From contig NZ_BAAAZE010000002.1 of assembly GCF_039536745.1 (NCBI RefSeq), positions 62,001 to 126,000 of the forward strand: 64,000 nt of DNA, read 5' to 3'. Numbering within the stretch: the stretch's first letter is position 1; each line of letters opens with the position of its first letter. Below, in pieces: positions 45,283-53,387 of the stretch. Position numbers and translations under genes: made by a program. This DNA is from Actimicrobium antarcticum. GTDB lineage: Bacteria > Pseudomonadota > Gammaproteobacteria > Burkholderiales > Burkholderiaceae_D. The notes beneath the pieces were generated by a model. That model had not been told where the DNA came from. It searched no databases and saw only the letters and a program-made list of their open reading frames with translations.

Positions 45283-46644
45283 ATGAATAGTCGTAAAACG
45301 ATCGACATATCCGCGCTGATCGATGCCAGCAAGATCAGCTCCTTTCAAATATGGCTGCTGATCCTGGTGGGAATGACCGTCGTAACCGATGGCTTCGACG
45401 TCCTCGCGATGGCGTTCACGGCCCCGGCCATCATTCAGGAATGGGGCATCAACAAGGCTGCATTGGGCGCGGTTTTTGGCGCCGGTCTGTTCGGCATGCT
45501 GGTCGGCTCGCTGACCTTCAGCGTACTGGCCGACAAGATCGGGCGCCGTCCGGTTCTGATCTGGTGCAGTGTCTTTTTCGGTGTGTGCACGCTCATTACC
45601 GCGCAGGTGACGACGATCCCGGAATTGATCGCCATACGCTTTATTGCCGGCCTGGGACTGGGCGCGATCATGCCTAACGCGATGGCGCTGGCCGGCGAGT
45701 TCAGCCCCAAACGCAGTCGCGTGACGCTGATGATGTACGTGTCGTGCGGATTCACACTCGGTTCGGTACTGGGCGGTCTTCTGGCGTCGGCGATGATCCC
45801 TGCCTGGGGTTGGCAATCGGTGTTCTATCTCGGTGGCGTGATTCCGCTCGTGATTGCGACGCTGATGTTTTTTTATGTGCCCGAATCGCTGCAGTTCATG
45901 GCGATGAAGGGCGTGAAACCCGAGATACTCGCGGCCAGTCTGCGCAAGATCGATCCCACCATTCATATTGACGCCGATACACGCTACGTTCTCTCCGAAC
46001 CCGGCAAGAGCGGCACGCCGATGCTGGAGTTGTTTCATGGCGGCCGCGCCAAGGCGACACTCTTGCTGTGGGTGGTCAACTTCATGAACCTGCTCGATCT
46101 GTATTTTCTGTCGAGCTGGATTCCGACCATCGCCAAGAGCGCCGGGATGACGCTGCAGAACTCGGTGCTGCTTGGCACGTCGCTCTTCGTCGGCGGCCTG
46201 ATCGGCACTCTGGTGATGGGTCCGCTGATCGACCGTATCGGCTTTTACAAGGTACTGGTGCCCGCCTTCGCCGTGGCCGCCGTCTCCACTGCCTTGATCG
46301 GGCAGCTGGGCGGTTCGTTGCCACTGCTGTTTGCGGCGGTGACGGTGACGGGGGCTTGCATTATCGGTGGGCAGCCCGGCCTTAACGCACTCGCGGCCAC
46401 CTATTACCCGACGGCGCTGCGCTCCACCGGTATCGGCTGGAGCCTGGGCATCGGTCGCTTCGGTTCGATCGTCGGACCGGTGGTCGGCGGTCTGCTGATC
46501 GGCCTGAACTGGAGCACTAGCGCCATTTTCATCGCCATCGCCGTGACCGCAATGATTTCGGCAGTGACGTTGTTGCTGATGGGACTGGAGACGCGTGGCA
46601 AGGCCATGAAGCCGTTTGGCGAGGCAGCGTCGATGTCGCATTGA
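45283..46644 (+). CDS. MFS aromatic acid:H+ symporter (AAHS family)
   Basis: A 453-residue transporter with 12 predicted membrane segments. DGFDVLAMAFTAPAI in helix 1 and LADKIGRRPVLIWCS between helices 2 and 3 are the AAHS and MFS signatures; the central cytoplasmic loop includes YVPESLQFMA, and PTALRSTGIGWSLGIGRFGS lies in the second half. Relatives import benzoate-, hydroxybenzoate- or hydroxyphenylacetate-type acids by proton symport. CAGGAG is 7 nt before ATG 45283, which is preferred to a start 13 codons upstream that overlaps the P450 stop. It likely supplies the substrate of the P450 from the same transcript. Confidence 0.92.
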   Translation: MNSRKTIDISALIDASKISSFQIWLLILVGMTVVTDGFDVLAMAFTAPAIIQEWGINKAALGAVFGAGLFGMLVGSLTFSVLADKIGRRPVLIWCSVFFGVCTLITAQVTTIPELIAIRFIAGLGLGAIMPNAMALAGEFSPKRSRVTLMMYVSCGFTLGSVLGGLLASAMIPAWGWQSVFYLGGVIPLVIATLMFFYVPESLQFMAMKGVKPEILAASLRKIDPTIHIDADTRYVLSEPGKSGTPMLELFHGGRAKATLLLWVVNFMNLLDLYFLSSWIPTIAKSAGMTLQNSVLLGTSLFVGGLIGTLVMGPLIDRIGFYKVLVPAFAVAAVSTALIGQLGGSLPLLFAAVTVTGACIIGGQPGLNALAATYYPTALRSTGIGWSLGIGRFGSIVGPVVGGLLIGLNWSTSAIFIAIAVTAMISAVTLLLMGLETRGKAMKPFGEAASMSH

Positions 46645-46770
46645 GCTGTGCAGACGACCGTGCCACATGGACCGGCGCGCTCGCGAATTCAGCAAAATCG
46701 CCATGTAGCCCAATGTTCAAGCGCGTACGCACTATTCATTTAACAGCATTCTTTATTCCACGAGGATCTC

Positions 46771-48099
46771 ATGTCATCCGTACCTTCCTCCGAACTGCGC
46801 TACCAGAGCGGCTTCGGCAACGAATACGCCAGCGAGGCGGTGGCCGGCGCGCTGCCCCAGGGGCGCAATAGCCCGCAGCGTGCGCCCCTGGCGCTGTACG
46901 CCGAGCTGCTTTCGGGCACCGCCTTCACTGCTCCGCGCCACCAGAATCGGCGCTCCTGGCTCTACCGGCGCCAGCCCTCGGTGGTTTCGGGCCGCTACCA
47001 GGCCTATTCCCAGGCACGCTGGACCACCGGCGCCGAGCGCGCGAGCGCGCTCGCGCCCGAGCCGATGCGCTGGCACCCGCTGCCACTGGATGGTGCTGAA
47101 ACGTCCGGGGCCGACTTCATCGACGGCATGCATACCTTGGCGGCCAATGGCGACGCCGAGGCGCAGGTCGGCATCGGCTCGCTGATGTACCTGGCGAACC
47201 GCTCGATGGAACGGCGCGCCTTCGTCAATGCCGATGGCGAGCTGCTGATCGTGCCGCAGCAGGGGCGCCTCGTCATCACCACCGAAATGGGCGTGCTGCA
47301 TGTCGCGCCGGGTGAAATCGCGCTGGTGCCGCGCGGCGTGGTATTCAAGGTCGCGCTGCCCGACTCGGACGCCGGACACGGTGCGTCGCGCGGCTACGTC
47401 TGCGAGAACTACGGCGCCCAGTTCCACCTGCCCGAATTGGGTCCGATCGGCTCCAATGGCCTTGCCAATGCGCGCGATTTCCAGGCGCCGGTGGCGGCCT
47501 TCGAGACAGAACCCGGCGCGTACGAGCTGATCAAAAAATTCGGCGGCCACTTCTGGATAGCGCCGATGCAGCATTCGCCCTTCAACGTCGTGGCCTGGCA
47601 CGGTAACCTGGCGCCGGTGAAGTACGACACGGCGAACTTCATGACGATCGGTTCAATCAGCTTCGATCATCCCGATCCCTCTATCTTCACCGTGCTCACC
47701 TCGCCCTCGGACACACCTGGCACCGCCAATTGCGACTTCGTGATCTTCCCGCCGCGCTGGCTGGTGATGGAGGGCACGTTCCGTCCGCCCTGGTACCACC
47801 GCAACCTGATGAGCGAATTCATGGGTCTGGTCCATGGCGAGTACGATGCCAAGCCGGGCGGCTTCAAGCCGGGCGGTGCCAGCCTCCACAACAGCATGGT
47901 GCCGCACGGCCCCGATCAGGAAGCCTTCGACAAGGCCAGCGCGGCAGACCTCAAGCCGCAAAAGCTGGACAACACCCTGGCCTTCATGTTCGAGAGCCGC
48001 TACCGTTTCATTCCCACGACCTGGGCGCTGCAAAGCCCGGCGCTCGATACCGACTACGCCGACTGCTGGGCCGGCCTCCAGGACACATTCAAGCCATGA
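46771..48099 (+). CDS. hmgA: Homogentisate 1,2-dioxygenase
   Basis: A 442-residue non-heme iron dioxygenase opening homogentisate to maleylacetoacetate. YQSGFGNEYASEAVAGALPQ lies near the start, RRSWLYRRQPS near residue 55, and the iron-binding region WYHRNLMSEFMGLVHG (His then Glu) near residue 340, followed by GGFKPGGASLHNSMVPHGPD. Length is typical (about 430-445). GAGGAT lies 6 nt before ATG 46771. The stop overlaps fahA by 4 bp. The 126-bp gap after the transporter could hold a second promoter, but no box is obvious. Confidence 0.98.
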   Translation: MSSVPSSELRYQSGFGNEYASEAVAGALPQGRNSPQRAPLALYAELLSGTAFTAPRHQNRRSWLYRRQPSVVSGRYQAYSQARWTTGAERASALAPEPMRWHPLPLDGAETSGADFIDGMHTLAANGDAEAQVGIGSLMYLANRSMERRAFVNADGELLIVPQQGRLVITTEMGVLHVAPGEIALVPRGVVFKVALPDSDAGHGASRGYVCENYGAQFHLPELGPIGSNGLANARDFQAPVAAFETEPGAYELIKKFGGHFWIAPMQHSPFNVVAWHGNLAPVKYDTANFMTIGSISFDHPDPSIFTVLTSPSDTPGTANCDFVIFPPRWLVMEGTFRPPWYHRNLMSEFMGLVHGEYDAKPGGFKPGGASLHNSMVPHGPDQEAFDKASAADLKPQKLDNTLAFMFESRYRFIPTTWALQSPALDTDYADCWAGLQDTFKP

Positions 48100-49379
48100 C
48101 CGACATCAACGAAACCCACGATCCCAAGCTGCGCAGCTGGGTCGAATCCGCCAACAGCGAGCACGCCGATTTTCCGATCCAGAATCTGCCGTTCGGGCGC
48201 TTCAGGCGCGCAAACAGCGACGACCCGCTGCGCATCGGCGTCGCCATTGGCGACCAGGTGCTCGACCTGAAAGCAGCCGGGCTGGTCGATCATGCCGACA
48301 TGAATCTGCTCATGGCGGCGACGCCGGCCGAGCGCCATGCGCTGCGCAAGGCGATCTCTGCAGGTTTGGCCGAGGGCAGCGGCAAGCAGGTTGTATGGGC
48401 CCGGGCGCTGACCGCGCAATCGGCCGTGACAATGGCCGTTCCCTGCCAGATCGGCGATTACACCGATTTTTACGTGGGCATTCATCACGCCACCACCGTG
48501 GGCAAGCTGTTTCGCCCGGACAACCCGCTGATGCCCAACTACAAGTGGGTGCCGATCGGCTACCACGGACGCGCCTCGTCCATCGGCGTCAGCGGCCAGC
48601 GCTTCAGGCGACCGATGGGACAACTCAAGGGCGAGGCCGCCGCGCCGGTGCTGGGCCCGACGCAGCGGCTGGACTACGAGCTTGAACTCGGCTTTTTCGC
48701 CGGCACAGGAAATGCGCTGGGCGAGTCGATCCCAATCGGTCAGGCCGAACAGCACCTGTTCGGTGTCTGCCTGTTCAACGACTGGTCGGCGCGCGACATC
48801 CAGGCCTGGGAGTACCAGCCGCTCGGACCCTTCCTTGCGAAGAATTTTGCCTCGACGGTGTCGCCGTGGATCGTGACGATGGAGGCGCTGGCGCCATTTC
48901 GCGCGGCACCCTTCGAGCGCCCGGCCGGCGATCCGCAGCCCTTGCCTTATCTGGATAGCGCAGCCAATCGCGAAAGTGGCGCGCTCGACATCAACCTGGA
49001 GGTCTGGCTGCAGACCGCCAAAATGCGCGCGGCCGGCGAGGGGGCGGTACGCCTGACGCGCGGCAATGCCAGGCAAGCGGCCTACTGGACACCGGCACAA
49101 CTCATCACGCACCACACGGTCAATGGCTGCAACCTGCAGCCGGGCGACCTGCTGGGGTCGGGCACGCTGTCCGGGCCAGAATCCGATCAGGCGGGGTCGT
49201 TGCTGGAACTCACGCTGGGTGGCAAACAGCCGATTACCTTGCCCAATGGCGAGCGCCATGCTTTCCTGCAAGATGGCGATACGCTGACCATGCGTGGCTG
49301 GTGCGAACGTGCAGGTGCCGCGCGCATCGGGCTGGGAGAGGTCAGCGGGACGGTACTGCCGAATGCGAGTCCACTCTGA
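48096..49379 (+). CDS. fahA: Fumarylacetoacetase
   Basis: A 427-residue hydrolase splitting fumarylacetoacetate to fumarate and acetoacetate, the last step of homogentisate breakdown. DFPIQNLPFGRFRR is the N-terminal family motif, DYTDFYVGIHHATTVGKLFR holds the catalytic and metal region near residue 125, LDYELELGFFAGTGN supplies acidic metal ligands, and FNDWSARDIQAWEYQPLGPF is highly conserved. Length matches the family (about 415-440). ATG 48096 overlaps the hmgA stop (ATGA); the frame upstream of it is shadow. Confidence 0.97.
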   Translation: MTDINETHDPKLRSWVESANSEHADFPIQNLPFGRFRRANSDDPLRIGVAIGDQVLDLKAAGLVDHADMNLLMAATPAERHALRKAISAGLAEGSGKQVVWARALTAQSAVTMAVPCQIGDYTDFYVGIHHATTVGKLFRPDNPLMPNYKWVPIGYHGRASSIGVSGQRFRRPMGQLKGEAAAPVLGPTQRLDYELELGFFAGTGNALGESIPIGQAEQHLFGVCLFNDWSARDIQAWEYQPLGPFLAKNFASTVSPWIVTMEALAPFRAAPFERPAGDPQPLPYLDSAANRESGALDINLEVWLQTAKMRAAGEGAVRLTRGNARQAAYWTPAQLITHHTVNGCNLQPGDLLGSGTLSGPESDQAGSLLELTLGGKQPITLPNGERHAFLQDGDTLTMRGWCERAGAARIGLGEVSGTVLPNASPL

Positions 49380-49389
49380 AAGCGATCTT

Positions 49390-50031
49390 ATGCTCAAGCT
49401 TCATACTTACTTTCGCAGTTCAGCGTCGTTTCGCGTTCGCATCGCCCTGAACCTCAAGGGTCTGGCCTACGACACGATTCCGGTGCATTTGCTGGCTGAC
49501 GGCGGGCAGCAAAAACGCCCGCAATTCCGCAGCCTCAATCCGATGGGGCTGGTGCCCGTGCTGCAGGACGGGCCGGAGACCGTGACCCAATCGCTGGCCA
49601 TCATCGAATACCTGGAGGAACTGCATCCCGAGCCGACCCTGCTTGGCCGATCGACCGGCGAACGCGCCCGCATCCGCGCCGTCGCGCTGGATATCGCCTG
49701 CGAGATTCATCCGCTCAACAACCTGCGCGTGCTGAACTTTCTGGTGGACGAATTCGGGTTCACGACCGAGCAGAAGAAGCGCTGGTACCAGCATTGGGTG
49801 GAAACCGGGCTGGCCGCTGTTGAGGCGACCTTAATGCAGCATTCCACCGACTTCTGCATTGGCGACACGCCGACACTGGCTGACTGCTGTCTGGTGCCGC
49901 AGGTTTTCAACGCCATGCGCTTCGACTGCAATCTGGCGCATGTCCCCAGGGTGGTGGCCATTCACGACCACTGCATGACGCTCGACGCCTTTCGCCGCGC
50001 TGCACCGGGCGATCAACCCGACGCGGCCTAG
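49390..50031 (+). CDS. maiA: Maleylacetoacetate isomerase (zeta-class GST)
   Basis: A 213-residue glutathione-dependent isomerase converting maleylacetoacetate to fumarylacetoacetate, the step between hmgA and fahA. The zeta signature SSASFRVRIAL lies at residues 10-20, with NPMGLVPVLQDG and QSLAIIEYLEE binding glutathione, and the C-terminal helical domain has FCIGDTPTLADCCLVPQVFN. Length is typical. ATG 49390 lies 10 bp after the fahA stop. It is followed at once by a strong hairpin, the probable end of the operon. Confidence 0.97.
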   Translation: MLKLHTYFRSSASFRVRIALNLKGLAYDTIPVHLLADGGQQKRPQFRSLNPMGLVPVLQDGPETVTQSLAIIEYLEELHPEPTLLGRSTGERARIRAVALDIACEIHPLNNLRVLNFLVDEFGFTTEQKKRWYQHWVETGLAAVEATLMQHSTDFCIGDTPTLADCCLVPQVFNAMRFDCNLAHVPRVVAIHDHCMTLDAFRRAAPGDQPDAA

Positions 50032-50032
50032 C

Positions 50033-50051
50033 GGCTCGCCGCTGGCGAGCC
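50033..50051 (+). terminator. Hairpin immediately after maiA
   Basis: GGCTCGCC, loop GCT, GGCGAGCC: a perfect 8-bp GC-rich stem directly after the maiA TAG. There is no T-run on either side, so it may act with a factor or as a 3' stabiliser. It sits between convergent operons. Confidence 0.5.
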
Positions 50052-50106
50052 CGAGTACGTGCCCGACCGGCACGGCATGCCGTTACCGTGAAGACGCCGA
50101 GTACCA

Positions 50107-50126
50107 GGTGTCTGTCGCCAGACACC
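50107..50126. terminator. Second hairpin between the convergent operons
   Basis: GGTGTCTG, loop TCGC, CAGACACC: a perfect 8-bp stem with a tetraloop in the convergent gap, 48 bp from the end of the minus-strand giant operon. No U tract on either strand. Possibly a bidirectional transcription end. Confidence 0.4.
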
Positions 50127-50173
50127 GTGGTGGTGCAGTGGACGTTCGACCCGGATGCAATGTCCTGTCCGTC

Positions 50174-53100
50174 TTACCCTTTGCTCAGAAACGATGCCAG
50201 CGAGCCCAGCAGCGTCGCGCCATCCACGCCGTCCGGATCAGCCACATCCAGAGAAGCCGGCAGCACATCCGGATTGTTGCCGTCCCAGAGCGGTTTGATA
50301 TCGCCCAGTCCGCCTTGCTCCAGCAGGTTGCGCACCACACTGAAGGCGCTGCGCGGATGTTCCAGCGCGACCCATTCGGCGCTCGCACCCAGAGGCCCGG
50401 TGGCCACCGGAATGCCCAGTCGCGTGGCCATCAGCGTACGCCGGAAATCACGCAGCTTTTTTGAGTAGCCCTCATCGATGACCCGGTCGAACGACACCAG
50501 ATCCGCTGCGCCGTCAAAGGTCATGCCGCGCCGCCGAAAATGGCTGGTGCCGACCAGGCTGTAGACATCATCGACCACGATCACCGACGAGCGCATCGCC
50601 GTGTAGCGTCCGGGAAAACCGACCGGATGACAGACCACCAGCCGGCTGCGCAACGCCAGCGGAAATGCCGCGACCAGATTCTTGCGTGCGGCCAGCGCCT
50701 GCTGCACGAAGGTCTCGAAATTCATCGGCGGCGGGCTTGGTGCAAAGTCGGTTTCGCGTGGCAGGACGATCACCACGCGCAAGCCCTTGTGGGCGGTCAT
50801 GCGGTCGATGATGACCTGGGCCAGATCCAGCGCGTGTTTTTGTGGTGCGGCCGGGACCGCCGTGCGGGCGAATTGCGCACCTTCGAGATAGATCAGTTCG
50901 CGCGCTTCGCCTAGCGCCCGGCGCAGTGACCAGAGCGCATCGCGCCGGCCGTTTTTGGCCACGAAAAATTCACGCCGCACCTGCGCCAGCAAGCGATCGC
51001 CATTGACCAGATTGATGGTGGGCGGCGTGCCACCCGGATTGATTGCGTTGCTGATGAAGTTGACGATGTCCTGCACCGACGTGGGGCTGGCGAAGGCGCT
51101 CTCGGGTGCCAGCGACAGCTCCGGATTTTCGCAAATCCCGGCCACGGTTTGCAGTGCCGCACCCATGCCGGTGCCGGCGTTCGGCGCGGCATCGGTGGCC
51201 GCTGTCACGGGTTCATTCATCGTGTTGCCGGCACCGAATACCAGCCAGCCATCCAGCAGCACCGGCGCACCCGGAAATGGAATCGGCGGTTTGGCGCGGC
51301 GCAACGCATGCCAGGCAAAGTCATACGCCAGCGCACCACTCACGCTGGCCCCGGCGGCATGCACGTCGGGACCGGCCGGATTGCCGGGATTGCCGGTCTG
51401 GTGCGCTGCCGAGCGCGATTCCGGCATCCAGCGCGCGCCGGTCACGACTGCCTGCCAGGACAGCGCGCCATTGGTGGCAGTCGCATCCGGAATGCCGGCG
51501 GCCACCACCGTTTCAAACCGCGCCATCAACGGCAGGCGCGGGCCGGTACGGGGGACGCTTTCCGAGGCCAGCCCGCGCGAGATGGCGGCCAGCGTGCCGC
51601 CGCCAACCGGTACCACGCTGCGCGGCAAACCGAACAGCGGCACCGCGCACCAGCCCTGCATCGATGGCGGCACCAGCGGCAGGCGGTCGATGCCGCCGAA
51701 GGCATTGACGACCGCTGTGCCGCCGCCGGTCAGCGTCACGCGCAGGCCGCTCCACAGCCGACGCGTGCCCATGCGCGGCGTGATGACGATATCGACATCC
51801 AGCGCCGCACCGGCCGGATGCGGATCGCCGGCGCCGAGCCCGAGCGGATTGACCAGCAGGATGTGCAGCGCGCTCACGCCATCGGCTAGTGCTGCGCCGC
51901 CATCACCGCGCACGAACGACGGCTGGTTGCCAATGCTCTCGATCTCGATGAAGCGTCGGGTATAGATGCGCACGTGGGCGTCTTTGGGCGTGGCCGCGGC
52001 AGGAATCGTGAACAGCACGTCGAGCGACGGCAGCGGCAGCCATTGCGCCGTCGCGCCAGTGGCCGGCGAGACATTGACCGCTGCGCCAGGGGCACCCGCC
52101 GCCGCCGGAAAACCCGGCCAGCCGACCGTGGTGCCGGGCGCCGGAAGTGGCGGCAAACCGACCGCGGCAAAGGCCGGCGAACAGGCCATCACCATGCCGC
52201 TGCCCGCCGCCGCAAACCGTGCCAGCACGCCGTCGACCTGCGCCAGTGTTGCGACCCCATCGACGGCATAACTGATCGCAATCCGGTCGCGTACCGGCGG
52301 CAGGATGTCGGTCGGGGTATTGGCGTCATCGCCGGGGATCGCATTGCGTGTGGTCTCCAGCCGGTTGCCCAGCAGATGCCAGTCGGGGTCGACCACGACG
52401 ACCCGCAGGAACTGGCGCGGCAGTACCGGGGCGGCGGTGGTGGCAAACGGTGGCGCTGTCAGTGCGGCGGGCAGGACGGGCAACGCCAGCGGCGTGCGTG
52501 ACAGGGTGCCGCGTGTCGCAAAACCGAATCGCAACTTGCCGCCATCGCCGGCATCGGCGGCGATGGTCTGGTTCGCGGCCAGCATCGCGTAGCCGGTGCC
52601 GTGATCGACCGGATTCGTGGTCGCTGGCGCGCCCGGTGTGACCAGGTTCAGGAAATGCGTGTTCAGTGTCTTGCGGTACAGGTTGCCATGCAGGTCGGCG
52701 AACTGCACCAGGTTGCCGGTCGCCAGTGCGCTGATCGGTGTCAGCCCGCCGGCGTCACCGGTGGCCCCGGTCGCCCTGGCATACAACAGGCCGGGCAATG
52801 CGCTGACCAGATCGGCAAACATCGCCGCCACCGCCACCGGGCAAATGATCAGCCCACGGCTGTCATGGAACGACACCACCACCGGTGCCGGCAGCGGCGT
52901 GCCGAGCGGCGCCGGCACCGGGTCGCCGGCTTCGATGCGGCGCGGGGTCTCGTTGGGCAAGCCGCCCAGCCGCAGCAGCATCGTCACCGGCAACGGATGG
53001 ACCAGTTGCACGGCCGGTGCATAGCGTGCGCTGGCCAGCCGGAACAGGCGTTGCGCCGCATGCGGATGCAGGCAAATCACGCCGCAGGCCGCGTCGATCG

Positions 53101-53332
53101 GCAAGCCCTGCGCGTCGGTGTAGTCGTGTCCGTGCGGCAGCCAGGTCAGCAGGCCCAGGAACGGACTGGCCAGCTGGGTGACCGACAGCGTGAGTGCGGC
53201 GGCATTGAAGCCCGGCAGCGCATTGGCGGACCAGCGCGGTGCCAGCAACAGCGCGGTCAGTCCGAGCGATTCGAGCCCGTCGCTTTGCAAGCGGTTCTGG
53301 GCCTGGGCGGTAGTGAACTGGGTGATGTTCAT
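50174..53332 (-). CDS. Unknown giant protein C with degenerate phospholipase-D-like C-terminus
   Basis: A 1052-residue Ala/Pro/Gly-rich protein of unknown function. Residues ~825-985 resemble a phospholipase D fold: ARELIYLEGAQFART, LRVVIVLPRETDFAP, then VIVVDDVYSLVGTSHFRRRG near 917-936 and DGAADLVSFD. The usual HxK before that strand reads RSS, and the later Glu is Ala, so the catalytic residues appear lost. There is no second HKD. The N-terminal 800 residues have beta-rich stretches with no motif I know, no signal peptide and no membrane helix. It starts 55 bp after the preceding giant gene with AGGA 8 nt before ATG. Last gene of the operon. Confidence 0.8.
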   Translation of the reverse strand: MNITQFTTAQAQNRLQSDGLESLGLTALLLAPRWSANALPGFNAAALTLSVTQLASPFLGLLTWLPHGHDYTDAQGLPIDAACGVICLHPHAAQRLFRLASARYAPAVQLVHPLPVTMLLRLGGLPNETPRRIEAGDPVPAPLGTPLPAPVVVSFHDSRGLIICPVAVAAMFADLVSALPGLLYARATGATGDAGGLTPISALATGNLVQFADLHGNLYRKTLNTHFLNLVTPGAPATTNPVDHGTGYAMLAANQTIAADAGDGGKLRFGFATRGTLSRTPLALPVLPAALTAPPFATTAAPVLPRQFLRVVVVDPDWHLLGNRLETTRNAIPGDDANTPTDILPPVRDRIAISYAVDGVATLAQVDGVLARFAAAGSGMVMACSPAFAAVGLPPLPAPGTTVGWPGFPAAAGAPGAAVNVSPATGATAQWLPLPSLDVLFTIPAAATPKDAHVRIYTRRFIEIESIGNQPSFVRGDGGAALADGVSALHILLVNPLGLGAGDPHPAGAALDVDIVITPRMGTRRLWSGLRVTLTGGGTAVVNAFGGIDRLPLVPPSMQGWCAVPLFGLPRSVVPVGGGTLAAISRGLASESVPRTGPRLPLMARFETVVAAGIPDATATNGALSWQAVVTGARWMPESRSAAHQTGNPGNPAGPDVHAAGASVSGALAYDFAWHALRRAKPPIPFPGAPVLLDGWLVFGAGNTMNEPVTAATDAAPNAGTGMGAALQTVAGICENPELSLAPESAFASPTSVQDIVNFISNAINPGGTPPTINLVNGDRLLAQVRREFFVAKNGRRDALWSLRRALGEARELIYLEGAQFARTAVPAAPQKHALDLAQVIIDRMTAHKGLRVVIVLPRETDFAPSPPPMNFETFVQQALAARKNLVAAFPLALRSRLVVCHPVGFPGRYTAMRSSVIVVDDVYSLVGTSHFRRRGMTFDGAADLVSFDRVIDEGYSKKLRDFRRTLMATRLGIPVATGPLGASAEWVALEHPRSAFSVVRNLLEQGGLGDIKPLWDGNNPDVLPASLDVADPDGVDGATLLGSLASFLSKG

Positions 53333-53387
53333 CGGGCATCCTGATCAAAAGTGGCGCACCGGCGCGGGCTGCTGCAAAGGGTCTCGG

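Noticed and set aside
52601..53344. Plus-strand frames antisense to giant protein C
   Set aside because: Gln/Arg/Gly-rich shadows without motifs; the minus strand has coupled starts and a ribosome-binding site.
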